Shown here: positions 24,776 through 34,900 of the stretch, in pieces
How the letters are laid out: each line of letters opens with the position of its first letter
How positions within the stretch are numbered: the first letter of the stretch is position 1
Assembly: GCA_937923375.1 (NCBI GenBank)
Contig: CALAJG010000197.1
Location: 1 to 63,052, forward strand
Direction: 5' to 3'
DNA length: 63,052 bases
From: an uncultured Leucothrix sp.
GTDB taxonomy: Bacteria; Pseudomonadota; Gammaproteobacteria; Thiotrichales; Thiotrichaceae
Made by a program: the position numbers and the translations under genes
The notes under the pieces: model-generated
Told to the model about the DNA's origin: nothing
The model's input: only the letters and a program-made list of their open reading frames with translations
The model's database searches: none

Positions 24776-25636
24776 TTATTGATGAGAAGCGCTGACGACA
24801 GCCCAAGCCACATCTGCTGCCTGACGGTTTTCTGTAATATCATGTACTCGTAATATCTTTACGCCAGCCTGCACAGCCAACGCAGTGGTAGCAGCGGTTG
24901 CAGCACCAAGTCGGCTAGGTTCTGTTTCATCACAAATAGTAGCTAAAAACCGCTTTCTACTTGTCCCTAGCAATACAGGGAAACCTGACTGACATAGCAG
25001 CGGTAGTTTGTTTAATATCTCAATATTATGCTCAAACAGTTTGCCAAAGCCTATTCCCGGGTCGAGAACGATGTGATGTTTCGGTATACCTTCGGCAATT
25101 GCCACCTCAGCGCGCTTTAATAGATAGCTAAATACTTCTTCGCTAACATCATCATAAAAAGGCGCATCCTGCATCGTCGCTGATTTACCCTGACGGTGCA
25201 TCAGAACGATTGGGAGATTTTTATCAGCAGCTAATGTCAGCATCTCTGCGGAATCCTCTGCGGCTGAAATATCATTTAACCAATTAACACCTGACTCTAC
25301 CGCAGCGATTGCAACCTTAACATCCGTTGTATCAATGCTGATTGGAAAATCATCTGGTAGCTCGCTACGCAATTGCTGAATGACCGGAAGCACCCTGCGT
25401 AATTGCTCAGAAGTATCAATTGACTTGGCGCCTGGGCGTGTTGACTCACCACCAATGTCAATAATATCGGCTCCATCTTGCACCATTTTCATAGCGTGTT
25501 TTACCGCTGATGCCGGATCATTATGTTTGCCCCCATCAGAAAAACTATCTGGAGTAACATTAAGTATTCCCATTATCAATGGGGAGGAGGACTCATTAAA
25601 GAACGGCGATATTTTATGGGTATTTTCTAAATTCAT
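24776..25636 (-). CDS. folP: Dihydropteroate synthase
   Basis: A 286-residue TIM-barrel enzyme that condenses p-aminobenzoate with dihydropterin diphosphate in folate synthesis; sulfonamides target it. Motifs are MGILNVTPDSFSDGG (about residues 23-37), DIGGESTRPGA, LDPGIGFGK and LLGTSRKRFL. The ATG at 25636 is chosen over an in-frame GTG three codons earlier; neither has a strong ribosome site. ftsH and glmM, the usual neighbours of folP, are not present. It lies between pyrD and djlA. Confidence 0.94.
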   Translation of the reverse strand: MNLENTHKISPFFNESSSPLIMGILNVTPDSFSDGGKHNDPASAVKHAMKMVQDGADIIDIGGESTRPGAKSIDTSEQLRRVLPVIQQLRSELPDDFPISIDTTDVKVAIAAVESGVNWLNDISAAEDSAEMLTLAADKNLPIVLMHRQGKSATMQDAPFYDDVSEEVFSYLLKRAEVAIAEGIPKHHIVLDPGIGFGKLFEHNIEILNKLPLLCQSGFPVLLGTSRKRFLATICDETEPSRLGAATAATTALAVQAGVKILRVHDITENRQAADVAWAVVSASHQ

Positions 25637-25660
25637 AACTAACACTTTTCATTTTTATGA

Positions 25661-26701
25661 TCAGCTTCTAAGCTGCTTTACACATTCTTTAACTAATCCC
25701 GGGCCACGATAAATCAACCCAGAATAGAGTTGAACCAAGCTACTACCGGCCACAATCTTTGCCTGTGCATCGCCTGCATTCAAAATCCCGCCCACACCAA
25801 TTATTGGAACTTTACCCTTCAGATACTTGGAGAATTCGGCAATAATTTGTGTTGATTGCTGCCTAACCGGCGCACCACTTAGGCCACCTGCTTCCGAACC
25901 ATGGGGCAATTCTGCTACCTTATCTTTTTGCAAGGTCGTATTCGTTGCAATTAGCGCATCAATGCTGGTTTCTATTAGACACTGCGCGATTCCTTGCACT
26001 TCTTCCGTACTTATATCAGGGGCAACTTTAACGGCAAGCGGAACATAGCGCCCTGTAGATTCTGACAAGTTACTTTGCTCTTCTTTTAATGCCAGTAATA
26101 AAGCCTTGAGGTCATCGCCATATTGTAATGTACGTAAGCCGGGAGTATTGGGCGATGAGATATTAATGGTAATGTACGAGGCATGCTCGTATGTCTTTTT
26201 AAGGCAAATTAAGTAATCTTCTTGTGCTCTTTCGACTGGGGTTGCTGCATTTTTTCCAATATTAATTCCAATTACACCCTTATAACCAGTAGCTCGCGCT
26301 TGTTTTACCTTCTCAACCAGATGTTCAACCCCTTTGTTATTAAACCCCATGCGGTTGATAATCGCTTGCGCATCTGGAAGCCTGAATAAACGGGGTTTAG
26401 GGTTTCCTAACTGAGGAAGCGGAGTAACAGTGCCAATTTCAATAAAGCCAAAGCCTAGTTTGGCCATTGCCAAAATGTAATCCCCATTTTTATCGAGTCC
26501 AGCCGCTAACCCCACTCTATTCGGGAACTGGATGCCCATCACTTCAACTGTATGCTTGTCATTTGGGTCAACTGAAGGGGCCTCGCCAAATAACAATTCA
26601 ACTAAACCGAAACGATTGGCAGTTTTCAACACCTTTAGAGTCAGATCATGGGAGGCCTCAGCGGATAAGGAGAACAGCAAGGAGCGCGCAATCGAGTACA
26701 T
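25661..26701 (-). CDS. pyrD: Dihydroorotate dehydrogenase (quinone), class 2
   Basis: A 346-residue membrane-associated flavoenzyme of pyrimidine synthesis. The N-terminal amphipathic helix region (MYSIARSLLFSLSAEASH) is typical of quinone-linked class 2 enzymes. FPNRVGLAAGLDKNGD and GFGFIEIGTVTP are conserved, NISSPNTPGLR contains the catalytic Ser, and GVGGILNAGDA and LVQLYSGLIYRGP bind FMN. The ATG at 26701, preceded by AAGG, is chosen over an in-frame codon 25 residues earlier, which lacks homology. htpX lies upstream with 113 nt between. Confidence 0.95.
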   Translation of the reverse strand: MYSIARSLLFSLSAEASHDLTLKVLKTANRFGLVELLFGEAPSVDPNDKHTVEVMGIQFPNRVGLAAGLDKNGDYILAMAKLGFGFIEIGTVTPLPQLGNPKPRLFRLPDAQAIINRMGFNNKGVEHLVEKVKQARATGYKGVIGINIGKNAATPVERAQEDYLICLKKTYEHASYITINISSPNTPGLRTLQYGDDLKALLLALKEEQSNLSESTGRYVPLAVKVAPDISTEEVQGIAQCLIETSIDALIATNTTLQKDKVAELPHGSEAGGLSGAPVRQQSTQIIAEFSKYLKGKVPIIGVGGILNAGDAQAKIVAGSSLVQLYSGLIYRGPGLVKECVKQLRS

Positions 26702-26814
26702 AGAAGCCTTGGTAAGATCTGAGAAATATGCCGCGATTATCCTCAGAAACAAATGAGGCCGCAACTGCGACCCCACTTTTTTGCCATTGTTTTACGTTTA
26801 ACCTAAAGAAAAAA

Positions 26815-27723
26815 TCAACGCTGCTTCTCAAGTGCAGCAATTCTATCTTCCAGTGGTGGGTGGGTTGAGAATAGTTTATTCAAACCACTTTTGAAGCCAC
26901 CCGCGATTCCAAAGGCTGCTAGCTCTCCGGGTAGATCATGAGGTCGGTTGCCACGTTGCAAGGCTTTTAACGCATCAATCATCTGCTGCCTGCCGGCCAG
27001 ATCAGCACCACCGATATCCGCTTTAAACTCACGATAGCGGGAGAACCATTTAACCACCAGATTGGCCAGAAAGCCTAAAGCCATCTGAGCCACCATCGAA
27101 ACCATATAGTAAACCATGCCATAAGAATTGCTACGATTGCCCTCTCCCCGAGACATTAATGAGTTGACCAATGTCGCAATCACTCTAGAGAAGAAGAATA
27201 CAAAGGTATTCATTACACCTTGCAGTAATGTTTGGGTCACCATATCACCATTAGCTACGTGTGCCATTTCATGACCCATAACCGCTTCAGCTTCGTCCGC
27301 AGACATCGTGTTTAACAACCCGGTACTGACTGCAACTAGGGCAGAATTTTTTCTCGCACCTGTAGCAAATGCATTAACCTCTGTTGTATCAAAAATACCA
27401 ACCTCGGGCATATCGATACCAACTCTCTCGGCTTGCCGTGCTACCACGTTCATTAGCCAGCGCTCTTGCTGGTTGGCAGGTTGTTCAATAATCCGAACGC
27501 CCATACTGCGCTTAGCGGAACTTTTAGACATCCAAAGACTAATGAAAGCGCCAGCAAATCCCATTACCAGAGACATTAATGCGATATAGCCAAATTCTGC
27601 TGGCATGCCCATTTGTCTGAGGGCTTCAGAAACACCAAACATGCTGTCCAGAACATTCCAGACGATGCCAAGCATCGCCACAACCGCAAAGTTGGTGGCC
27701 ATTAATAGTAAAGTACGCTTCAT
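26815..27723 (-). CDS. htpX: Membrane protease HtpX
   Basis: A 302-residue M48 zinc metalloprotease of the inner membrane. There are two N-terminal transmembrane helices (about residues 5-25 and 40-62), the active site VMGHEMAHVANGD (HExxH), a further hydrophobic pair at about 157-225, and the third ligand Glu in YREFKADIGGADL. HtpX degrades misfolded membrane proteins alongside FtsH and is heat or envelope-stress induced in E. coli. The start is well defined by MKRTLLLMATN. A 160-nt upstream region probably carries its promoter. Confidence 0.95.
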   Translation of the reverse strand: MKRTLLLMATNFAVVAMLGIVWNVLDSMFGVSEALRQMGMPAEFGYIALMSLVMGFAGAFISLWMSKSSAKRSMGVRIIEQPANQQERWLMNVVARQAERVGIDMPEVGIFDTTEVNAFATGARKNSALVAVSTGLLNTMSADEAEAVMGHEMAHVANGDMVTQTLLQGVMNTFVFFFSRVIATLVNSLMSRGEGNRSNSYGMVYYMVSMVAQMALGFLANLVVKWFSRYREFKADIGGADLAGRQQMIDALKALQRGNRPHDLPGELAAFGIAGGFKSGLNKLFSTHPPLEDRIAALEKQR

Positions 27724-27883
27724 GCGTTATCCTCATTCGAATAAATCGTTGATACTGCAACGATGGCTGCATCGGTCGTGTTTTTCAAGCTACAGCCGAT
27801 AATTCGCACAGTAAGCCCTTGAATATCATATTAACTATGACGATAAGTCAGTTGGTTAACGCGTCTGGTTCAGAAATTGATTG

Positions 27884-28456
27884 CTAGTTTTTTAAACGTC
27901 TCAGGCCTTGGCCAACGAATATCCATGCCGTAATCGCTCCGCCAATTCCGCCAAACAGATGTCCATCCCAAGATACGCCTTTCTGCCATGGTGCGATGCC
28001 ACTCAGCAATATTCCACCGTAAGTGACAGCAACAAAAAAGCTTATTAGCACTGGCACCATGCGTTTTTCAAGTATTCCAGATACGATCAGAAAAACAGCC
28101 AAACCGAAAACTAACAGACTAGCACCTATGTGCAAGGTATTACCTCGCCCAAACAACCAAAGCAATACTCCACCAATAGCAATGATTGAAATCACGATGA
28201 CAATGCTGTTAGCTCTTGATCCTGACAACAGCAGTAGCATGACGACTAACGGCACGAAGTTACTCATGATGTGTGCAAGGTCCCCATGCAGGAAAGTCAT
28301 TGCAGCAATACCTAAAATCCCACCCCAGTCGCGTGGAATTAAACCTAACTTTTCTAGCGGCAAGAAACGGTCGAGAATAAAAACCAACCAAATAATCCCG
28401 ACAAAAATTAAGATGGTCTTCAACTCTTCACGGATAGTATGTGCGTAATTTTTCAT
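27884..28456 (-). CDS. Rhomboid-family intramembrane serine protease
   Basis: A 190-residue polytopic protein with about six hydrophobic helices. The AMTFLHGDLAHIMSN motif corresponds to the rhomboid L1/TM2 region with its conserved His and Asn. The nucleophile is in HIGASLLVFG and the partner His in WDGHLFGG. The residue after the catalytic Ser is Leu rather than the usual Gly of GxSG, which may alter the oxyanion site. Ser and His are kept, so activity is likely. The gene is 8 nt after nagZ and so in one transcription unit with it. Confidence 0.82.
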   Translation of the reverse strand: MKNYAHTIREELKTILIFVGIIWLVFILDRFLPLEKLGLIPRDWGGILGIAAMTFLHGDLAHIMSNFVPLVVMLLLLSGSRANSIVIVISIIAIGGVLLWLFGRGNTLHIGASLLVFGLAVFLIVSGILEKRMVPVLISFFVAVTYGGILLSGIAPWQKGVSWDGHLFGGIGGAITAWIFVGQGLRRLKN

Positions 28457-28464
28457 AAGATTAC

Positions 28465-29493
28465 TCAGGCAAATGCACTCATAGAAGATTCAATTTCATT
28501 CCAACGTTGAGTGTCTAACAGTGCGCTACGGTTCATATAAGCCTTGCCAACCATTCGCTTCAAACGTATCTGACTGGCTTTTGCAGCTTCGATGTTTAAA
28601 TCTATTTTGGCTTCATCAAGCACCTGCATAACACCTTGGCGGTTATTACAAACTAAGACCATATCACAGCCAGCGTCTAATGCTGCCTCTGCTCGCTGCG
28701 CGTAGTTTCCAGCAAACGAAGCACCTTCCATATCCAAATCGTCGCTAAAAATTACGCCATCGAAGTTTAGGATGTTCCTTAAGATTTGCTTCAACCAGAT
28801 TTCAGAAAATCCAGCCGGACGACTATCTATCGCAGGATAAATAACGTGCGCAGGCATCACCGCATCAAGCCCTTTGGGAATAAGTTTAAGAAAGGGTTGG
28901 ATATCAAAGGCATCTAACGTAGCAAATGCACGTTGATCGACCGGAATTTCTTTATGTGAATCTGCGGTAACGGCACCATGACCAGGAAAATGCTTACCCG
29001 TAGCTGCCATCCCAGCCTGATGCATGCCCTGAATATAGGCTTCAGCCATTTTACACACGATGTCAGGATCTGAATGAAAAGCACGATCGCCAATCACTTC
29101 ACTCACGCCATAGTTAAGATCTAAAACAGGTGCAAAGCTGAAATCGATGCCCATTGCCCGTAACTCAGAGGCCATTAACCAGGCATGATTATGAGCGGAT
29201 TGGAGCGCCGTTTGTTCATCATCACTTTGCTCATAAAGCTTTCCAAGTGCTGGTAAACGTGTAAAGCCCTCTTTAAAGCGTTGAACACGCCCACCTTCAT
29301 GATCAACACCAATTAGCAAATCAGGCCCAGATGCTTGTCGGACTTGCTGAATAAGACGTTCAAGTTGTTCAACACTTTCAAAATTGCGGGAAAACAGAAT
29401 TAGTCCACCACAAAACGGATGCTGCAAAAGTTCTACTTCTTCACTTGTAATCTCGATTCCTTCAAGATCCAGCATTAATGGTGCTATGGACAT
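28465..29493 (-). CDS. nagZ: Beta-N-acetylhexosaminidase NagZ
   Basis: A 342-residue cytosolic GH3 enzyme that removes GlcNAc from anhydromuropeptides during cell-wall recycling. Motifs are IGVDHEGGRVQRF (about residues 60-72), KHFPGHG with the catalytic-loop His (about 163), and VIFSDDLDMEGA, holding the nucleophile Asp. It is single-domain, as usual for NagZ. It heads a unit with the rhomboid gene and is divergent from the DUF805 gene. Confidence 0.95.
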   Translation of the reverse strand: MSIAPLMLDLEGIEITSEEVELLQHPFCGGLILFSRNFESVEQLERLIQQVRQASGPDLLIGVDHEGGRVQRFKEGFTRLPALGKLYEQSDDEQTALQSAHNHAWLMASELRAMGIDFSFAPVLDLNYGVSEVIGDRAFHSDPDIVCKMAEAYIQGMHQAGMAATGKHFPGHGAVTADSHKEIPVDQRAFATLDAFDIQPFLKLIPKGLDAVMPAHVIYPAIDSRPAGFSEIWLKQILRNILNFDGVIFSDDLDMEGASFAGNYAQRAEAALDAGCDMVLVCNNRQGVMQVLDEAKIDLNIEAAKASQIRLKRMVGKAYMNRSALLDTQRWNEIESSMSAFA

Positions 29494-29700
29494 ACAAAAT
29501 CTCTTTTTAAAGTCAGTAATAGATTATAGCCCCCCCCTAAGCCTTTCATCGAGCTAATTAACGACATTAATCAGGTGCTGTGCAGACACTATTCAGCTTC
29601 AATTCAGTTCCGCGCCCAAACGGCTACTTTCGTCCCTTTAGTCATACAATTTTTTTATGGACAGCTGTAAAACTGTAATCACGACTAAGGCAACGGTTAC

Positions 29701-30213
29701 ATGGGAGTTTCCAGTATGAGCGCAACAGTTGATTTCAACGAATTTCAGGAAGAAGTTCCAACACTAGGCAGTACACGCTACAGTGACGTTCATATCTTAT
29801 CCACTAGAGGCAGAGTAGGTAGGTTTGAATATTTTTTTTACTCTTTAGTTTTACCCTTTCTGGTATTTTGGATTATTGCTGCATTGGCGGGTATTTCTAG
29901 TCACTTCGGGGAACTTGGTGGCGCTATTGCCTACGTACTACTCGCGGCTGCCTTTTGCGCGGCCCTAATCATCCATGTCCAATTAACCGTACAGCGTTGT
30001 CATGATTTCAACGCCAGTGGTTGGCTAGCAATCTTGATTATTCTGCCACTTGCAAGCATTTTGTTTTGGTTAATTCCTGGAAATAAAGATAACAACCGCT
30101 TTGGCTTCCCTCCACGCCCCCCCAGCTCATTACTGAGAAAAGGAGTCGCCTTACTACTGCTCATCTTAGTTGCTATTATTACGTTTCTAGCACTCAAGTA
30201 TTCAGGAATGTAG
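29701..30213 (+). CDS. DUF805 family membrane protein
   Basis: A 170-residue protein with about four transmembrane helices after a 45-residue cytosolic N-terminus. The RGRVGRFEYFFYSL opening, VQRCHDFNASGWLAIL and the PGNKDNNRFGFPPRPP motif define DUF805 (PF05656), a widespread inner-membrane family without a known role. Either the ATG at 29701 or that at 29716 could be used. It is divergent from nagZ with a 207-nt gap and is followed by 155 nt before the RND adaptor gene, so it probably has its own promoter. Confidence 0.85.
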   Translation: MGVSSMSATVDFNEFQEEVPTLGSTRYSDVHILSTRGRVGRFEYFFYSLVLPFLVFWIIAALAGISSHFGELGGAIAYVLLAAAFCAALIIHVQLTVQRCHDFNASGWLAILIILPLASILFWLIPGNKDNNRFGFPPRPPSSLLRKGVALLLLILVAIITFLALKYSGM

Positions 30214-30368
30214 CTGTCAATCTGATCACAACTAAAACGAGTAAAGATTCTGTAAGGATAATGGAATAGATTTCATGCATTAGCTACAATAAGAGTTAGC
30301 CGTGGATGGATTGGGGATAATTCAGAATAATTCACGGTCTCAAATAATAATAGTTAAGACGGTGAGAC

Positions 30369-31985
30369 ATGAAACAGCTTATTTTAATAATTGTTCTGAT
30401 CGCCGGCTCAGTCGCGCTTGGTAGCTATCTGATCAAGACTAAGCCGGAGCCTCGCAAACGCGTGAGACAGCCGGCTGTTCCAGTGGTCGAGATCATGACG
30501 CCAAAGCTACAGTCTTATACCCAAAAAATTCGCTCATCAGGGTCAGTTGAAACTAACCTGAGTACCAATTTAGTTTCAGAAGTTTCTGGAAAAGTAGTTT
30601 CAGTAACTCGCGCTTTTCAAGAAGGGAATTATTTCAAGAAAGGCCAACACCTTCTCTCTGTTGACTCAACCGATTACAGAAATGCGATTGTCATTGCACG
30701 CGCTGAAATAAGCCAGAGAACGCTCGAGATAAAGAATGAGCAAAACCTTGCCCAGTTGGCGGTAAGAGACTTTCGACTGCTAGGCAATAATCGACGCCCC
30801 GGTGAAATGGCCAGTAGAAGACCGCACATAGCGGCCGCCATGGCTAACCTTGATGCAGCTAAAATCCGCTTAGAACAGGCAAAGAACAACCTTAAGAAAA
30901 CTAAAGTCGTGGCGCCCTACACTGGTAGAATTCGGAGTACGAGCGTTAATGTTGGCCAATTCGTTAGCCCGGGCACATTACTTGGTCAGATCTATTCTAC
31001 GGACTACGTAGAGGTTCGTCTTCCTCTATCACTAGCTGATTATGAACAGCTCAACCTTCCTGAGACCTACCAAAACCAACAATCTATAAGAAAAGACAGC
31101 CTGCCAAAAGTAGTCTTTTCAGCTAACTACGGCTCTAAAGTCCATACATGGCAAGGGCGCATCGTCCGAGCTAGCGCCGCTATGGATGACCGCACTCGTC
31201 AAATACCAGTTATTGCCAGAATCGAAAATCCGTTCAGCAAAAAAACAGGTGATGATACTCCTCCGATTAAAATTGGTCAGTTTCTTAAAGCCGAAATACT
31301 CGGTACTGAGCTAAATAATGTCTATGTAATACCAACAACTTCGACCAGACAGAACCGTGAAGTGATGCTATATGATGATGGCAAAGTGAACATTATTCCA
31401 ATTGAGGTGATCACTGGAGAAGATGACTCTCTGATAATTAGTCAGGATGCTTTACCCCCTGGCGCGAAGTTGATTATTACACCTATGCCTTCAGCAAAAT
31501 CAGGTATGAAAGTAAGGCTACCGGGAGAAGGTAGAAAGCGAGGCGGCCAAAAAGGCAAGCAAGGAGAAGGTGCTGGCTGGGACGGTAAGTCTGGCGCAAG
31601 TGATGCTGGAGATTGGGGCAAAAAGCCTGACAAAGATAAAAGACAAAGGATTCGAAATAAAGATGAAACAAAAGCCGGACCTCCTACAAAAAAACCATCT
31701 AATGAAAGTCAGGGCTGGAGAAATATCAATAGTGTAAGTACTGAAAAACCTGCCGCGACTTCAGATGTTGCTGGTGGTGAAACCGTACTACTTTCAACTC
31801 AACAAAGAGAAAGGCTAGTCCTTTTCATTGAAAATCACCCAAGAATGCCTGATGAAGCTAAACAGCGAGTACTCAAGAAACTCAACTCGCAAGATGTGCC
31901 AAAGAGCTTGGTGGAACGACTGAGAAAACAAATGACCGGTCAACGCTCAAACGATCGAACCGGTGCCAGGAATACTGAACAATGA
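30369..31985 (+). CDS. RND efflux adaptor (membrane fusion protein) with an unusual C-terminal extension
   Basis: A 538-residue HlyD-type periplasmic adaptor. It has an N-terminal hydrophobic anchor (about residues 3-20), lipoyl/barrel halves around residues 60-100 and 170-210 (VVAPYTGRIRSTSVNVGQFVSPG), a helical hairpin between them, and a beta-barrel domain to about 380. Beyond this comes a tail not usual in adaptors: a Lys/Gly/Arg-rich disordered stretch (about 383-460) and a terminal helical segment (about 475-525, QQRERLVLFIENHP). It overlaps the pump gene by ATGA. No TolC-type gene is nearby. Confidence 0.88.
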   Translation: MKQLILIIVLIAGSVALGSYLIKTKPEPRKRVRQPAVPVVEIMTPKLQSYTQKIRSSGSVETNLSTNLVSEVSGKVVSVTRAFQEGNYFKKGQHLLSVDSTDYRNAIVIARAEISQRTLEIKNEQNLAQLAVRDFRLLGNNRRPGEMASRRPHIAAAMANLDAAKIRLEQAKNNLKKTKVVAPYTGRIRSTSVNVGQFVSPGTLLGQIYSTDYVEVRLPLSLADYEQLNLPETYQNQQSIRKDSLPKVVFSANYGSKVHTWQGRIVRASAAMDDRTRQIPVIARIENPFSKKTGDDTPPIKIGQFLKAEILGTELNNVYVIPTTSTRQNREVMLYDDGKVNIIPIEVITGEDDSLIISQDALPPGAKLIITPMPSAKSGMKVRLPGEGRKRGGQKGKQGEGAGWDGKSGASDAGDWGKKPDKDKRQRIRNKDETKAGPPTKKPSNESQGWRNINSVSTEKPAATSDVAGGETVLLSTQQRERLVLFIENHPRMPDEAKQRVLKKLNSQDVPKSLVERLRKQMTGQRSNDRTGARNTEQ

Positions 31986-34900
31986 ACGGTGCAATCGCTT
32001 GGTTTGCCAGGAATCATGTGGCTGCAAACTTGTTAATGATTGTTATCATAACAGCCGGCTTGTTCACTATGTTCAACCGTATTCCACTAGAGGTCTTCCC
32101 TGCCTTTGAACGAGACATTATCAATGTTAGTGCGGGCTATCCCGGTGCTGCACCAAACGAAGTGGAAGAAGGTGTTGTAAGAAGAATAGAAGAGGCTATT
32201 GCCGACCTTCCCGAAATTGAAAATATCACCAGCACAGCTAGCGAAGGGTCGGCCTCCGTCAATATTGACTTGGTTGAGGGCACTGATAAAGATCAATTAC
32301 TCAATGAAATTAAAAGCCGGGTCGACTCAATTAGCGACTTTCCAGATGATGTGACTACACCGACTGCCAGCACCTCTGTCAGGATAAGGGAAAACATCAA
32401 TGTCATTGTGTTTGGCGACATTAATGAAACTGAGCTCAATCAGGAAACGCTGAAAGTTCGCGACGAGCTATTACAACTTGACGGAATCACTCAAGTTGCG
32501 ATCAGTGGTTTACGACCATATGAAATTGCTATAGAGGTGCCAGAGATCACTCTGCAGCGCTATAATTTGAGCCTTGCAGAAATTTCACAGGCAATTCGTA
32601 ATTCTTCAAGAGATATCCCTGCCGGCACACTAAACACTGATGCCGGTGAAATTCGTATACGTACGCTGGGCAAAGCAACAGTTGCCTCAGATTTCGCTGA
32701 TATAAACATCCGCAGCAATGCTGACGGCACCCAAATCCGACTGGGTGACATTGCCACAATTATTGACTCCTTTGACGAAGGGCCTCAATACACGACCTTT
32801 GATGGCAAACGTGGTTCATCTCTGGAGGTATATCGAGTCGGTGATCAGAACGCAATTGAGCTATCAAAAAAAGTCATTGCGTATATTGCAGATAAAAACG
32901 ACCGATTGCCTGAGAATATTTCCCTCACCTACTGGCGCGACAACTCTAAAAGCATTAAAGCGCGTTTATCGACTCTCGTTAACAGCGCTGTTCAGGGCTG
33001 TTTGTTAATATTTATCCTACTTTCATTGTTTTTAAGACCAAAAGTTGCACTTTGGGTTAGTGTGGGCATCCCAATCAGCTTTATGGGGGCGATGACGCTA
33101 ATGCCCTATATCGGGGTTACTTATAATCTAATCAGCCTGTTTGCCTTTATCGTAGTTCTCGGAATCGTAGTCGATGATGCCATCGTCACGGGTGAGAACA
33201 TATACACGCACCTGCAACGTGGCGCAGACCCAACGACGGCAGCAATCCAAGGTACGCAGGAAGTTTCCGTGCCTGTTACCTTTGGCGTCTTGACCACCAT
33301 GACAGCATTTGTGCCGCTGCTAATGGTTGGCGGCTTACGTGGCCAGATCTTCGCTGTTATACCCGCTGTCATTCTTCCTGTCTTAGTTTTTTCGCTAATC
33401 GAGTCCAAGCTGATTCTGCCAGCACACATGAGCTCGGTATCGATTCCGGATCCCAATAAAAAAGTAAACATTCTAGCGCGAATCCAGCAGGCAATTGCGG
33501 GCAGTTTGGAATGGTTTATTGATCGTATCTTCTCGCCTTTTCTTGGGGTGGCTTTGAACTTACGTTATTTTATGCTGACTTTATTCATCGCAGCGCTCGC
33601 CTTATCAATTCTGAGCGTCACTACCGGGCGCTATAAATTCACATTCTTCCCGCGTATTCAGAGTGAATACGTTCGCGCTGACTTGACTATGCCTGAGGGC
33701 ACACCGATTGAAGTTACAGGAAAGCATGTTGATAACATGTTGAAGCAACTGTTAATCCTTCAGGAAAAATATATCGAACCAGGAACAGATCAAAGCGTAA
33801 TTCAGCATATTTTAACGACCGTTGGGACAAAAGGCGGCAGTCGCAGAAAGCTAATCAGCGGTAAATCAAACATTGCCCGCATCCAGTTTGAAACCATTCC
33901 ACCAGAATCGCGAACACTGGATGTCAGTAGTAGGCAAATGATTCGTGAATGGCAACGCATGATTGGTGATATTCCCGGTGCTGAAAGCCTCTCATTCCGT
34001 GCAGAGTTTGGCAGAGGTGGGCAACCCCTAGCTATCCAAATTAGCGGTAATGACTTCGACCGGCTATCCGCAGCTTCTGTTGAAATCAAAGATCGGCTCG
34101 AAGGCTATAACGGACTATTCGATATAACTGACAGCTTTGAAGGTGGAAAAGATGAAATCCGCATGAAGGTTAAGCCAGAAGCTGAGCTGTTGGGGGTTAA
34201 CATTACTGATTTGGGTCAGCAGGTGCGCAATAGTATTTTCGGGGCTGAAGCCCAGTCTGTGCAACGCGGTAGTGAAGATGCCAAAGTTGTTGTGCGACTG
34301 CCCAAAGAAGAGCGATACTCTGTTACTGCACTCGAGAAGATTCGCATTCGTACCAAAAATGGTGACTTAGTTCCCTTATTGCAAGTCGCTGATGTGGTTA
34401 TTGAACAAGGTTTTTCCAGGATTCGTCGGGTTGACGGCCAGCGAGTATTAGATATTTCAGCGGATGCTGATAAAGAAGCCGTTGATATGCCAAGAATTCA
34501 AGAGGAAATGCGTGAGTGGTTACCGGAGATATTACAAAATTATCCTGATATAAACTACACATTCGAAGGTGAACTCAAAGAGCAATCTGAAGCCTTTAGC
34601 AGTCTTAATTACGGTTTAATGTTTGCCCTACTTGGAATCTATGGCCTACTAGCCATTCCATTTCGCTCCTATGTACAACCATTTATCGTGATGGGTGTTA
34701 TCCCATTTAGTATCATTGGTGCACTATTAGGTCACGGTATTATGGGTATGACGTTGAGCATCAGCAGCATACTGGGCATGTTAGCGCTAACAGGTGTGGT
34801 AGTGAACGATTCACTGGTGTTAGTAGACTATATCAATAAGCGACGACGCGAGGGCATGGCGTTAATTGATGCCGTTAGAAAAGCAGGTGGAGCCCGATTT

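Noticed and set aside
26702..26776. 25-residue N-terminal extension of pyrD
   Set aside because: The extension has no PyrD homology, whereas the ATG at 26701 is preceded by AAGG and gives the usual amphipathic start.
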